The notes under the pieces are model-generated. The model had not been told where the DNA came from and did not search any database. It saw only the letters and a list, made by a program, of their open reading frames with translations. This document shows, one piece after another, positions 8,072 to 16,620 of a stretch of 64,000 nt of DNA. How positions within the stretch are numbered: position 1 is the stretch's first letter; the number at the start of each line of letters is the position of its first letter. Origin of the DNA: Rathayibacter sp. VKM Ac-2754 (GTDB taxonomy: Bacteria; Actinomycetota; Actinomycetes; Actinomycetales; Microbacteriaceae); assembly GCF_009807095.1 (NCBI RefSeq), contig NZ_WUCC01000001.1:248001-312000 (forward strand). Direction: 5' to 3'. A program made the translations under genes and the position numbers.

Positions 8072-8944
8072 TCAGAGGAAGAGGGGGGCCGGGTCGAGGG
8101 CCGCGAAGCGGCGGCGCATGACGGCGATGGCGTCGGCGTGCTCGTCGACGAGGACGAAGCGGCGGCCGAGGGCGTGCGCGACCGCGCCCGTCGTCCCGGA
8201 GCCTGCGAAGAAGTCGAGCACCGCGTCGCCCTCGCGGCTCGACGCCTGGACGATGCGGCGCAGGATCCCCTCGGGCTTCTGCGTCGGGTAGCCGGTCTTC
8301 TCACGGCCGGTCGGCGAGACGATCGTGTGCCACCACACGTCGGTCGGCCGCTTGCCGCGCTCGGCCTTCTCGGGCGTCACGAGGCCGGGCGCCATGTACG
8401 GCTCGCGGTCGACCGCGACGGAGTCGAAGTGGTAGCCGCGCGGATCCTTCACGTACACGAGGATCGTGTCGTGCTTCGTCGGCCAGCGCCGGGTGGGCTT
8501 CGCCCCGTAGTCGTAGGCCCAGATGATCTCGTTGAGGAAGCACTCGCGCCCGAACAGCGCGTCGAGCAGCACCTTCGCGTAGTGCGCCTCGCGGTAGTCG
8601 AGGTGCAGGTAGAGCGTGCCGTCGTCGGCGAGCAGCCGCCAGGCCTCGGCGAGCCGCGGCTCGAGGAACGACCAGTAGTCGTCGAAGTGGTCGTCGTAGC
8701 GGAGGAGATCGCCGCGGATCCGCTCGTAGCTGCGCCCCTTGAACCCCGCGATCGTGCCGGTGGCGGAGCGCACGGAGGTGGTCGAGGTGCGCACCTGCGC
8801 CCGCCCCGTGTTGAACGGAGGATCGAGGTAGACGACCGTGAAGGCCCCGTCCGCCAGCTGCGGCAGGACCTCGAGGTTGTCGGCGTGGATCACCGCGCTC
8901 CGCGACTCCGGGACGCCGTCCGCGATCTGGATCGTCCTGGGCAT
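8072..8944 (-). CDS. orphan site-specific DNA methyltransferase (N4-cytosine/N6-adenine, beta-class order), 290 aa
   Basis: Catalytic motif IV DPPF is at about 41-44 and the AdoMet-binding motif I FAGSGTT at about 245-251. Motif IV before motif I is the beta-class order shared by CcrM-like and many type II enzymes. No target-recognition insert is obvious and no restriction nuclease gene is beside it, so it looks like an orphan enzyme acting on an unknown site. I chose ATG 8944; a GTG nine codons upstream at 8971 is possible. The ATG sits 6 nt after CACACT, the same spacing as other leaderless starts in this window. Its 3' end faces the palindrome at 7977-8033. Confidence 0.85.
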   Translation of the reverse strand: MPRTIQIADGVPESRSAVIHADNLEVLPQLADGAFTVVYLDPPFNTGRAQVRTSTTSVRSATGTIAGFKGRSYERIRGDLLRYDDHFDDYWSFLEPRLAEAWRLLADDGTLYLHLDYREAHYAKVLLDALFGRECFLNEIIWAYDYGAKPTRRWPTKHDTILVYVKDPRGYHFDSVAVDREPYMAPGLVTPEKAERGKRPTDVWWHTIVSPTGREKTGYPTQKPEGILRRIVQASSREGDAVLDFFAGSGTTGAVAHALGRRFVLVDEHADAIAVMRRRFAALDPAPLFL

Positions 8945-9019
8945 CGTGCCAGTGTGCCAGTCGCCCGACACGCCGCCGAACCCGGGAGGGCCCTGACGGG
9001 GCTCGCGGAGCCTCCGGCG

Positions 9020-9025
9020 TAGAGT
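9020..9025 (+). promoter_or_regulatory. -10 box TAGAGT, leaderless start
   Basis: TAGAGT ends 6 nt before ATG 9032, so the transcript should begin at the start codon. No ribosome-binding site is present. Confidence 0.55.
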
Positions 9026-9031
9026 GACGCG

Positions 9032-9316
9032 ATGATCTCAGAGGTGCTGCACGACGAAGACCGGTCCCGCTACACCCTGTGGGTCGACGGCGAGAACGTC
9101 GGCCTCGCGGACTACGCGGTCCGCGGCTCCGACGTCGTCTTCCTGCACACCGAGATCGCCCCCGAGCACCGGCACGAGGGCCTCGGCGACAGGCTCGTCG
9201 AGGCCGCCCTCGACGATGCGCACGAGCGCTTCGGCGGGCACGTCGTCCCCGCCTGCCCCTTCGTCGCGGAGTTCATCGCCGAGCACCCCGACTACCAGGA
9301 GCTGCTGGCGAGCTGA
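9032..9316 (+). CDS. small GNAT-type N-acetyltransferase (YjdJ/PF14542-like), 94 aa
   Basis: The short protein has the compact GNAT core of this family: RYTLWVDG, ADYAVRG, FLHTEIAPEHRHEGLGDRLVEAALDDA (acetyl-CoA loop about 51-64) and CPFVAEFIAEHPDYQ at the end. Family members are about 90-100 aa, so it is complete. They acetylate unknown small amines or proteins in the cytoplasm. It stands alone between the divergent methyltransferase and the convergent lipoate ligase. Confidence 0.88.
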   Translation: MISEVLHDEDRSRYTLWVDGENVGLADYAVRGSDVVFLHTEIAPEHRHEGLGDRLVEAALDDAHERFGGHVVPACPFVAEFIAEHPDYQELLAS

Positions 9317-9326
9317 GCCCGCCGCC

Positions 9327-10376
9327 TCACGGCACCCGGCGCAGCCACTCCTCGGTCGAGTACTTGGTGCGGACGAGCTCCTCGGCCTCGGCGTACTCCT
9401 CGGCGGTCAGATCGCCCGCCGTGCCCCCGTGCAGCTGCACGAACGTCGCCTTCATCCGGTCGATGATCTCGGAGCGGCTGAGCCCGGTCTGGCTGCGCAG
9501 CGGGTCGACGCGCTTGACGGCCGAGGCGATGCCCTTGTCCGACAGCTTCTCGCGGCCGATCCGCAGCACCTGCACCATCTTCTCGGCGTCGATGTCGTAG
9601 CTCATGGTCACGTGGTGCAGGACGGCGCCCGAGCCCAGGCGCTTCTGCGCGGCTCCGCCGATCTTGCCCGACGGCGAGGTGATGTCGTTGAGCGGCTGGT
9701 AGACGGCGTCGATGCCGAGCGACTGGAGCGCGCTGATCGTCCACTCGTCGAGGAACGCGTAGGAGTCGGCGAAGGTCAGCCCCTGCACGAGATCGCCGGG
9801 GACGTAGAGCGAGTACGTGACGACGCTGCCCGCCTCCATGAACATCGCGCCGCCGCCCGAGATGCGGCGGACGACCTCGACGCCGTGCTTCGCCGCGTTC
9901 TCGAGGTCGACCTCGTTGCGGAGCGACTGGAAGCTGCCGATCACGACGGCGGGCTGGTCCCACTCCCAGATGCGGAGGGTCGGCTCGCGGCGCCCCTCGC
10001 CGACCGCGGCGGTGAGCACCTCGTCGAGAGCGAGGTGCATCGCCGGGGAGACGGCCTTCGCGTGCACGATCCGCCAGTCGTAGTCGCGCCAGCTCGTCGC
10101 CTGCTGCAGCGAGCGGCGGATGGCGACGGCCACGGCCTCGGGAGTGAAGCCGAGCAGCACCGCGTCGGCGGGCAGCGCCTCGCGGATGGCCGCGGCGATC
10201 GTCTTCGCGTCGGACGTCGCGGGCAGGCCGACGACCGCGCGGTCGATGTCGTCGAGCGCCGTGTCGGGCTCGAGGAAGAAGTCGCCCGCGAGGCGGAAGC
10301 CGGCGAACCTCCCGTCGACCACGTCGAGGTCGACGACCACGAGCTTTCCACCGGGGACCTTGTACTCGCCATGCAT
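9327..10376 (-). CDS. lplA: lipoate-protein ligase family with accessory domain at the N-terminus, 349 aa
   Basis: Residues about 90-349 form the LplA catalytic domain: RRISGGGAMF (about 169-178) and SPSGKIGGAAQKR with the catalytic-type lysine at about 238. Residues 1-90 (YKVPGGKLVVVD, LAGDFFLEP) resemble the accessory domain that in E. coli LplA is C-terminal. The domain order is therefore permuted. The enzyme should attach lipoate to E2 subunits of 2-oxoacid dehydrogenases or GcvH using ATP. ATG 10376 lies 6 nt after a TAGGCT box, so it is probably leaderless. Biotin as alternative substrate is less likely given the lipoate-type glycine loop. Confidence 0.85.
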   Translation of the reverse strand: MHGEYKVPGGKLVVVDLDVVDGRFAGFRLAGDFFLEPDTALDDIDRAVVGLPATSDAKTIAAAIREALPADAVLLGFTPEAVAVAIRRSLQQATSWRDYDWRIVHAKAVSPAMHLALDEVLTAAVGEGRREPTLRIWEWDQPAVVIGSFQSLRNEVDLENAAKHGVEVVRRISGGGAMFMEAGSVVTYSLYVPGDLVQGLTFADSYAFLDEWTISALQSLGIDAVYQPLNDITSPSGKIGGAAQKRLGSGAVLHHVTMSYDIDAEKMVQVLRIGREKLSDKGIASAVKRVDPLRSQTGLSRSEIIDRMKATFVQLHGGTAGDLTAEEYAEAEELVRTKYSTEEWLRRVP

Positions 10377-10382
10377 GACGCC

Positions 10383-10388
10383 AGCCTA
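10383..10388 (-). promoter_or_regulatory. -10 box TAGGCT, leaderless start of the lipoate ligase
   Basis: On the minus strand TAGGCT is followed by 6 nt and then ATG 10376. Confidence 0.5.
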
Positions 10389-11267
10389 GGCCGGAGGACC
10401 GACGGGGGCCTCAGGGAAGCGCTCGTCGAGCCAGGCGACCACGTCGGCGAGCACCTCGGCGCGGTTCGTCTCCTGGAACAGCTCGTGCCGCGCCTCCGGG
10501 TACACGCGGACGCTCACGTCGGTGAGCCCGGAGCGGCGCCGGTACGCCTGGGCGAGCGCGCGCATCGAGCGCTCGCCGCCGAGGGTGTCCTCGGAGCCGC
10601 CGATGATGAGCAGCGGCAGGTCGGGCTCGAGGTGCCGCGAAGGCCGCCCCACCAGTCGCAGCGTCTCGCGCACCCCGACCCGCTTGGCGAGCGGATCGGT
10701 GAAGGTGAGCGGGTCGTCCTGGAAGCGCTGCCACACCTCGGGGTCGCGCGAGAGCCACTCGAGCCTCAGGCCACCGGGCACGCGGTGGCGGCGGGTCAGG
10801 TCGCCTCCGTTCATGTAGCCCGGGAGGCGGTACGCCGTGCCGCTGAGAACGAACGCCGCGTAGTCGGAGCCGTCGCGGTCGACGATCCGCTGCGCCATCA
10901 GCGAGCCCCAGGAGTGGCCGAGCAGCACGATCGGCACGCCGGGCGACTCCGCGGCGAGCAGGCGGGTGAGGAGCGTGATCGCGTCCTCGGTCGCGCGGAG
11001 ACCGCCGGGACCGAGGCGGCCGAGCTGCGACGCGTCCCCGCCGTGCTGCTCGAAGCCGGTGCGGCCGTGCCCGCGGTGGTCGTCGGCGGCGACCGCGTAG
11101 CCGGCGGCGACCAGCGTCTCGGCGACCTCGAGGTACCGGCCGGAGTGCTCGCCGACTCCGTGCGCGAGCTGCACGATCGCCCGGGGCCGCGGGAGCGGCC
11201 AGTGCCGGTAGTGGATCGTCACGCCGTGGGCGTCCTGGTAGGTCCTGTCGACCGCGGTGTCGGGCAT
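10386..11267 (-). CDS. alpha/beta hydrolase, monoacylglycerol-lipase-like (Hydrolase_4), 293 aa
   Basis: The fold is marked by VQLAHGVGEHSGRY, the nucleophile elbow GHSWGS (serine about 120), an aspartate in GGSEDTLGG and the histidine in ARHELFQE. These match serine hydrolases of the monoglyceride lipase/lysophospholipase group acting in the cytoplasm. An upstream ATG at 11285 is in frame, but ATG 11267 has CACACT 6 nt upstream, as in the methyltransferase gene. The promoter of the lipoate ligase lies inside the end of this gene. The physiological ester is unknown. Confidence 0.87.
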   Translation of the reverse strand: MPDTAVDRTYQDAHGVTIHYRHWPLPRPRAIVQLAHGVGEHSGRYLEVAETLVAAGYAVAADDHRGHGRTGFEQHGGDASQLGRLGPGGLRATEDAITLLTRLLAAESPGVPIVLLGHSWGSLMAQRIVDRDGSDYAAFVLSGTAYRLPGYMNGGDLTRRHRVPGGLRLEWLSRDPEVWQRFQDDPLTFTDPLAKRVGVRETLRLVGRPSRHLEPDLPLLIIGGSEDTLGGERSMRALAQAYRRRSGLTDVSVRVYPEARHELFQETNRAEVLADVVAWLDERFPEAPVGPPA

Positions 11268-11457
11268 GCGACCAGTGTGGCGCACCCCGGCGGACGTCCC
11301 GCGCGGCCGTTCAGCGCCGCTAAGCGACCGAGACCTGAGAAGATACTCACGATCGAGCCGGTGACACCGTGCCCGAACAGCGGGATCGTTAGCGTTCTAG
11401 CGACGTATCGACCCCTGCGACCGTCCCCGACCCCATCTCGAGCGAGGCCAGCCCCCC

Positions 11458-12486
11458 ATGACCGTGTCGCCCCTGATCTGGACACTGACGATCGTCTTCA
11501 TCGTCCTGCTCCTGCTCTTCGACTTCTTCTTCCACGTCCGCAAGGCCCACGAGCCGACTCTCAAGGAGTCGGCGAAGTGGTCGGCCCTCTACGTCGGCAT
11601 CGCCGTCGCCTTCGGCATCGGCGTGCTCGTGTTCGGCGGAGCGACCCCCGGCTCCGAGTACTTCGCCGGGTACATCACCGAGAAGGCGCTCTCGGTCGAC
11701 AACCTGTTCGTCTTCCTGATCATCATGGCGAGCTTCAAGGTGCCCCGCGCCGACCAGCAGAAGGTGCTGCTCTTCGGCATCGTCTTCGCGCTGATCGCCC
11801 GCACCGGCTTCATCTTCCTCGGCGCCGCACTGATCAACTCGTTCGCCTGGGTCTTCTATCTCTTCGGCCTGATCCTGCTCCTCACCGCCTTCAACCTGGT
11901 CAAGCCCGGCGACGAGCACGCGGGCGACAACGTGATGGTCCGCCTCGCCAAGCGCCTCTTCAAGACGAGCGACAAGTACGACGGCGACAAGTTCTACACG
12001 CACATCGACGGCAAGAAGGTCCTCACGCCGATGATCCTGGTCATGGCGGCCATCGGCGGAACGGACATCCTGTTCGCGCTCGACAGCGTGCCCGCGATCT
12101 TCGGTCTGACCAACGACGTCTACCTCGTCTTCACGGCGACCGCGTTCTCGCTGCTCGGACTCCGCCAGCTCTACTTCCTGATCGACGGGCTCCTCGACCG
12201 CCTGGTCTACCTCAGCATCGGACTCGCGGCGATCCTCGCCTTCATCGGCGTGAAGCTGATCCTGCACGCGCTGCACGAGAACACCCTGCCGTTCATCAAC
12301 GGCGGCGAGCACGTCGAGGTCTTCGAGATCAGCACCGGCCTCTCGCTGACGGTGATCATCGGCGTCCTCGCCGTCACCGTGATCGCGTCGCTCCTCAGCC
12401 CGAAGGGCCGGAAGATGGCGGCGGAGGCCGCGGAGCGCCAGCGCGTCGCCGCAGCGGCCGGTGCCGACGCGGACGCCAAGCACTGA
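11458..12486 (+). CDS. TerC-family integral membrane protein, 342 aa
   Basis: Nine or so hydrophobic segments and the TerC signature strings EKALSVDNLFVF (about 76) and GGTDILFALDSVPAIFGLT (about 198), with the paired acidic residues thought to bind metal. TerC proteins are linked to tellurite resistance and to manganese export or metal loading of exported proteins; the substrate here is not certain. Length is typical. Start ATG follows GCGAGG at 11 nt. I looked for a yybP-ykoY manganese riboswitch in the 170-nt upstream gap and did not find its conserved strings. Confidence 0.92.
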   Translation: MTVSPLIWTLTIVFIVLLLLFDFFFHVRKAHEPTLKESAKWSALYVGIAVAFGIGVLVFGGATPGSEYFAGYITEKALSVDNLFVFLIIMASFKVPRADQQKVLLFGIVFALIARTGFIFLGAALINSFAWVFYLFGLILLLTAFNLVKPGDEHAGDNVMVRLAKRLFKTSDKYDGDKFYTHIDGKKVLTPMILVMAAIGGTDILFALDSVPAIFGLTNDVYLVFTATAFSLLGLRQLYFLIDGLLDRLVYLSIGLAAILAFIGVKLILHALHENTLPFINGGEHVEVFEISTGLSLTVIIGVLAVTVIASLLSPKGRKMAAEAAERQRVAAAAGADADAKH

Positions 12487-12491
12487 TCCCT

Positions 12492-12565
12492 CCGCACAAC
12501 TGAGGCTGGGACGCCGATTCGTCGAGAGATCGACCGGATCGCGCGTCCCAGCCTTCGTTGTGCGG
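12492..12565. terminator. bidirectional hairpin terminator between terC-like gene and response regulator
   Basis: Arms 12492-12514 and 12543-12565 pair over 21 of 23 positions around a 28-nt loop. The gene pair is convergent, so one hairpin can serve both. The same outer design (GCACAA ... GGCTGGGAC ... CAGCC ... TTGTGC) recurs at 16551-16620. Confidence 0.8.
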
Positions 12566-13228
12566 CTACTTCGCGCGATACCGGTGCTCGGGCCGACCGG
12601 TCGAGCCGTAGCTGAGGGTCATCTCGACCAGACCGCGCCCCGCGAGCCCCGAGAGGTAGCGCTGCGCCGTCGCGCGCGAGATGCCCGCGCGCTCGGCGAC
12701 CTCGAGGGCCGAGAGCTCGCCGCCGGAGTCGGAGAGCCGGGCGAGCACGAGCTGCTCGGTCGCCGAGCGCGAGGGCTGCGCCGCCGTCGCGTCGCCCGAG
12801 TGCAGGATGCGCAGCGCGCGCTCGACCGCCTCCTGATCGGCCACGCGGTCCTCGCGCAGCACGTTGCGGAAGCGGACGTAGGCGTCGAGCCGCTCGCCCA
12901 GCAGCCGCGCGTCGAACGGCTTGATCAGGTAGCCGAGCGCCCCCGCGTGCAGCGCGCGACGGACGGTCGCTCCGTCGGAGGCTGCGCTCACCACGAACGC
13001 GTCGGTGTCGAGCTCCCGGAGCAGCGCGATCCCGCTCTGGTCCGGCAGGTGCACGTCGAGCAGCAGCAGATCCGGGGCGCTCTCGTGCACCGCCGCCCTG
13101 GCCGCCCTCGCGGTGTGCACGGGCGGCAGCGCGCGGAGGCCCTGCCGGGCGTCCACGAGATCGGCGTGCAGCTGCGCGACGCGGAAGTCGTCGTCGACCA
13201 CCAGCACCGTGCGCTCCTCGGTCGTCAT
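12566..13228 (-). CDS. response regulator, CitB/DcuR type, 220 aa
   Basis: A receiver domain (VLVVDDDF at the start, phospho-acceptor D58 in LLLLDVHLP, lysine in YLIKPFD) is joined to a C-terminal winged-helix region (ERAGISRATAQRYLSGL). This is the CitB/DcuR layout, partner of CitA/DcuS kinases. Its ATG overlaps the kinase stop by 4 nt (ATGA). It probably activates the citrate transporter gene transcribed away from the kinase; three direct repeats in that intergenic gap are candidate binding sites. Confidence 0.92.
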   Translation of the reverse strand: MTTEERTVLVVDDDFRVAQLHADLVDARQGLRALPPVHTARAARAAVHESAPDLLLLDVHLPDQSGIALLRELDTDAFVVSAASDGATVRRALHAGALGYLIKPFDARLLGERLDAYVRFRNVLREDRVADQEAVERALRILHSGDATAAQPSRSATEQLVLARLSDSGGELSALEVAERAGISRATAQRYLSGLAGRGLVEMTLSYGSTGRPEHRYRAK

Positions 13229-14898
13229 GCGTCGTCCTCCTCGATGGGCGGCCGGACGGCCCCGGGCAGGCGGGCGCAGAGCACCGCTCCCCCGGAGTCG
13301 CCGCCCGCGTCGGCAAGCCAGACCTCGCCGCCCCGCCGCGCCGCGACCTCGCGGCAGAGCGGGAGCCCGAAGCCGCGGCCGTGCACCCTGTCGTCGTCGA
13401 TGCCGCTCGTCGCCCCGCGGGAGAAGAGCGACTCCGGATCGGCCACCCCGTCGCCGGAGTCGGCGACCGTCACGAACAGGGTCTCGCCGTCGTCGAGCAG
13501 CTCGACCTCGACGAAGCGCACGTCGCGGCGCCCCTCGACGGCCGCCCGCACCGCGTTGTCGACGAGGTTGCCGACCACCGTCGCGACGTCCTCCGGCTCG
13601 ACGACGACTCCGCGCACGAGCGTCTCCTCGCCGAGCGTCAGCAGCACGCCCCGCTCGGCGGCCTCGATCCCCTTCGCGCCGACCAGCGCCTGGAGGTACG
13701 GCTCCTGGAGCCGGTCGGCGTGCTGCACGGGGTACTTCAGCGGTCCGCGCGTCAGCACCTCGCCGAGGTAGTCGCGCGCCGACTCGGTGCGGCCGGCGTC
13801 CAGCAGCCCCGCGACCACGTGCAGGCGGTTGGCGAACTCGTGCCGCTGCACGCGCAGTGCGTTGGTCATGGCGCCGACCGCGTCGAGGCGGCGGCTGAGG
13901 GCCGCCAGATCGGTGCGATCGCGCAGCACGACCACGATGCCGAGATCGCGGTCGCCGCGGGTGACCCTCCGGATGTCGACGTAGACGATGCGGGAGCGCA
14001 CCACGAAGCCCTCGGCGGCCGCCGGCGGCTCGGGCGAGCGCAGCGACGCCTCGATCACGTCGGCGAGCGGGGTGGGCAGCCCGAGCTCGGCCAGCGGACG
14101 CCCGTGCAGGGCGCGCCCGGTCGGGTCCTCCGAGCCGAGGATCGCGGCGGCGCGGGCGTTGCAGACGCCGATCCGCCCGTCGCGGTCGAACGCGAGCACG
14201 CCCTCGTCGACCCCGTCGAGCACGGCGGCCTGGTCCTGCACGAGCGAGGTGAGCTCCTCGGGGGCGAGCCCGAGGGTGAGCCGCAGCAGGCGGCGACGGA
14301 TGAAGACGGAGGCGACGACGGCGAGCGCCAGCCCGGCGAGCGCCGCGGCCAGCACCCCGAGCAGCGCGGTCGGCAGATCGGTGAAGACGCTCGAGCGCGC
14401 GAAGCCGATGCTGACCTCGCCCACCACGACCCCGTCCGGGGCCTCCGGCGCGAAGACCGGCACCTTCGCGCGCGCCGACTCCCCCAGCGTCCCCGTGCCC
14501 CACGACACCGTCTCGCGGCCGGCGAGCGCCTCCTCCGGACTCGTGGAGACGACCTCGCCGAGGCGCGCCGGGTCGGGGTGGGCCAGCCGGATGCCCTCGT
14601 CGTCGGTGATGACGACGAAGAGGGCACCGGTGCGCCGCTCGACCGCTTCGGCGACGTCCTCGAGCACGCCGTCCTGAAGCTGCTCGCGCGAGGGCGTCCC
14701 CGGGTCGGCGGAGTAGGCGGTGACGGCGTCGCGCACGTCCGAGTCCTCGGCGACGGTGCGGGCGATGGCGAGCGCCGTCTCCTCCGCCTCGCCGCGGAGC
14801 TGCTGCACGCTGAGCGCCGTGACGAGTCCGGCGCAGACGAGCACCGCCGCCGAGACGGTCGCGAGCTGCAGCACGAGCACGTGGGTCGCGAAGCGCAT
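13225..14898 (-). CDS. sensor histidine kinase, CitA/DcuS family, 557 aa
   Basis: Layout: N-terminal membrane helix (about 7-30), extracellular PDC sensor domain (about 35-175, with ALFVVITDDEGIRLAHPDP), second membrane helix (about 180-205), cytoplasmic PAS domain, phospho-acceptor H353 in QRHEFANRLH, and HATPase with NLVDNAVRAA and GRGFGLPLC. CitA/DcuS kinases sense citrate or C4-dicarboxylates. ATG 14898 follows GAGG at good spacing; the longer reading frame upstream lacks a ribosome site. The next divergent gene is a citrate transporter, supporting citrate as ligand. Confidence 0.93.
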   Translation of the reverse strand: MRFATHVLVLQLATVSAAVLVCAGLVTALSVQQLRGEAEETALAIARTVAEDSDVRDAVTAYSADPGTPSREQLQDGVLEDVAEAVERRTGALFVVITDDEGIRLAHPDPARLGEVVSTSPEEALAGRETVSWGTGTLGESARAKVPVFAPEAPDGVVVGEVSIGFARSSVFTDLPTALLGVLAAALAGLALAVVASVFIRRRLLRLTLGLAPEELTSLVQDQAAVLDGVDEGVLAFDRDGRIGVCNARAAAILGSEDPTGRALHGRPLAELGLPTPLADVIEASLRSPEPPAAAEGFVVRSRIVYVDIRRVTRGDRDLGIVVVLRDRTDLAALSRRLDAVGAMTNALRVQRHEFANRLHVVAGLLDAGRTESARDYLGEVLTRGPLKYPVQHADRLQEPYLQALVGAKGIEAAERGVLLTLGEETLVRGVVVEPEDVATVVGNLVDNAVRAAVEGRRDVRFVEVELLDDGETLFVTVADSGDGVADPESLFSRGATSGIDDDRVHGRGFGLPLCREVAARRGGEVWLADAGGDSGGAVLCARLPGAVRPPIEEDDA

Positions 14899-14921
14899 CG
14901 GGCCTCCTCGCCGGTCGTCAC

Positions 14922-14956
14922 TGCGCAGAATGCGCAGAACCCACACTATGCGCAGA
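14922..14956. promoter_or_regulatory. three TGCGCAGA direct repeats in the citrate-system intergenic region
   Basis: TGCGCAGA occurs at 14922-14929, 14931-14938 and 14949-14956, that is at offsets 0, 9 and 27, all multiples of 9 bp. The gap lies between the divergent sensor kinase and CitMHS transporter. This is a plausible binding array for the response regulator. Confidence 0.55.
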
Positions 14957-15071
14957 TCGCGCGCAAACGAGCGATACCCCGGCGGCCCGGCCGCGCCTCC
15001 CTAGTGTGTCCACGACCCGGAGAGCCGACGCTCCCCCGGCGGCCGGACGCACGACGACGAAGGAGTCAGCA

Positions 15072-16541
15072 GTGTTGGTAGTACTCGGATTCACGATGAT
15101 CCTGGCCTTCATGGCCCTGATCATGACCAAGCGGCTGACGCCCATGGTCGCCCTGATCGTCGTGCCGACGATCTTCGGCCTCTTCGCCGGCGCCGGTCTG
15201 GGCATCGGCGACATGGTGCTCGAGGCGATCGGCAGCCTCGCCCCGACCGCCGCGCTGCTGATGTTCGCGATCATGTACTTCGGGATCATGATTGACGTCG
15301 GACTCTTCGACCCCCTGATCCGCTTCATCGTCCGCGCGCTCGGCGACGACCCGGCCAAGGTCGTCCTCGGCACGGCGCTGCTGGCCGGAGCGGTCTCGCT
15401 CGACGGCGACGGCTCGACCACCTTCATCGTGACGACCGCGGCCATGCTGCCGATCTACCTCCGCCTCGGGATGAACCCCGTCGTGCTCACCTGCGTCGCC
15501 GGTCTCGCGAACGGCACCCTCAACATCGTCCCCTGGGGCGGACCGACGGTGCGCGCCGCCGCCGCCCTGCAGGTCTCGCCGAGCGAGATCTTCGTGCCGA
15601 TGCTCCCCTCCCTCGCGGTGGGCCTGGTCGTCACCCTCGTCTTCGCCTGGTTCCTCGGACTCGGCGAGCGCCGCCGCCTCGGCTCGCTCGCCCTCGCCGA
15701 GCCGATGCTCGAGCGCGAGCTCGTCGGCGCCTCGAACAAGGCCCGCGGAGGCATCGCCGCCTTCACCGGCGGCATCCGCACCGTCGCCCGCGAGCGCTTC
15801 TCGTTCCTCCGGGGCCCGGAGTCGCTCCGCGGCGCCCAGGTCGCCGTCGCCGCCCGCGTGCAGGCCGACGACGCCGACACCGCGATGGCCGACACCATGC
15901 TCGACCCCGAGCGCGAGACCCTCCGCCCCAAGCTCATCTGGGTCAACCTCGTGCTGACCCTCGCCGTGATGACCCTGCTGGTGGCCGATGTGCTGCCCCT
16001 CGCCTACGTCTTCATGGTCGGCGCGGCGGTCGCGCTGCTCATCAACTTCCCGAAGATGAAGGACCAGGCGTCCGAGATCGTCAAGCACGCCCCGAGCATC
16101 GTCGGCGTCGTCTCGATGGTGCTCGCGGCGGGCGTCCTGATCGGCGTGCTCAACGGCACCGGCATGGTCGACGCGATGGCGGAGTGGGTCGTCGACGTCA
16201 TCCCGCCGGCGCTCGGACCGTTCCTCGCCGTCATCACCGGCATCCTCAGCATCCCGATGACCTTCTTCATGTCGAACGACGCCTTCTACTACGGCATCCT
16301 CCCGGTGCTCTCCGAGAGCGCCGCGAACTACGGCATCGACCCGGTCGAGATGGCCCGCGCCTCGATCACCGGGCAGCCCGTGCACCTGCAGAGCCCGCTC
16401 GTGCCGGCGATCCTGCTGCTGGTGTCCCTCGCCGCCGTCAACCTGGGCGACCACCACCGCAAGGTGCTCTGGCGCGCGGTGGTCGTCTCGCTGGTGATGC
16501 TCGCGGTCGGCGTGGTGGTCGGCGCGATCCCCTTCGGCTGA
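15072..16541 (+). CDS. CitMHS-family citrate:cation symporter, 489 aa
   Basis: About 12 hydrophobic segments with CitMHS-family strings MFAIMYFGIMIDVGLFDP, SLDGDGSTTFIVT and MTFFMSNDAFYYGILPV. Members import metal-citrate complexes with protons. A soluble loop of about 80 residues (225-300) splits the two halves. I chose GTG 15072 because AAGGAG lies 6 nt upstream; the frame is open further upstream to 15006 but without support. Together with the divergent CitA/CitB pair it forms a citrate-uptake module, and a dicarboxylate symporter lies immediately downstream on the other strand. Confidence 0.93.
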   Translation: MLVVLGFTMILAFMALIMTKRLTPMVALIVVPTIFGLFAGAGLGIGDMVLEAIGSLAPTAALLMFAIMYFGIMIDVGLFDPLIRFIVRALGDDPAKVVLGTALLAGAVSLDGDGSTTFIVTTAAMLPIYLRLGMNPVVLTCVAGLANGTLNIVPWGGPTVRAAAALQVSPSEIFVPMLPSLAVGLVVTLVFAWFLGLGERRRLGSLALAEPMLERELVGASNKARGGIAAFTGGIRTVARERFSFLRGPESLRGAQVAVAARVQADDADTAMADTMLDPERETLRPKLIWVNLVLTLAVMTLLVADVLPLAYVFMVGAAVALLINFPKMKDQASEIVKHAPSIVGVVSMVLAAGVLIGVLNGTGMVDAMAEWVVDVIPPALGPFLAVITGILSIPMTFFMSNDAFYYGILPVLSESAANYGIDPVEMARASITGQPVHLQSPLVPAILLLVSLAAVNLGDHHRKVLWRAVVVSLVMLAVGVVVGAIPFG

Positions 16542-16550
16542 CCGGCCTCA

Positions 16551-16620
16551 GCACATCGTCGGCTGGGACCGCCTCTCGCGCACCGTCGTGCGCGACGAGC
16601 GGTCTCAGCCGACGTTGTGC
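16551..16620. terminator. bidirectional hairpin between citrate and dicarboxylate transporters
   Basis: Arms 16551-16572 and 16599-16620 pair at 20 of 22 positions; the loop holds a second hairpin (TCGCGCAC/GTGCGCGA). The stop codon and last codons of the dicarboxylate symporter gene lie inside the right arm. It resembles the hairpin at 12492-12565. Confidence 0.78.

Noticed and set aside
11286-11457. yybP-ykoY manganese riboswitch expected upstream of a TerC gene
   Set aside because: The conserved loop strings of this riboswitch are not present in the 170-nt gap.
15006-15071. Upstream GTG start for the citrate transporter
   Set aside because: The longer start lacks a ribosome site and adds a soluble Arg/Thr stretch; GTG 15072 has AAGGAG at 6 nt.
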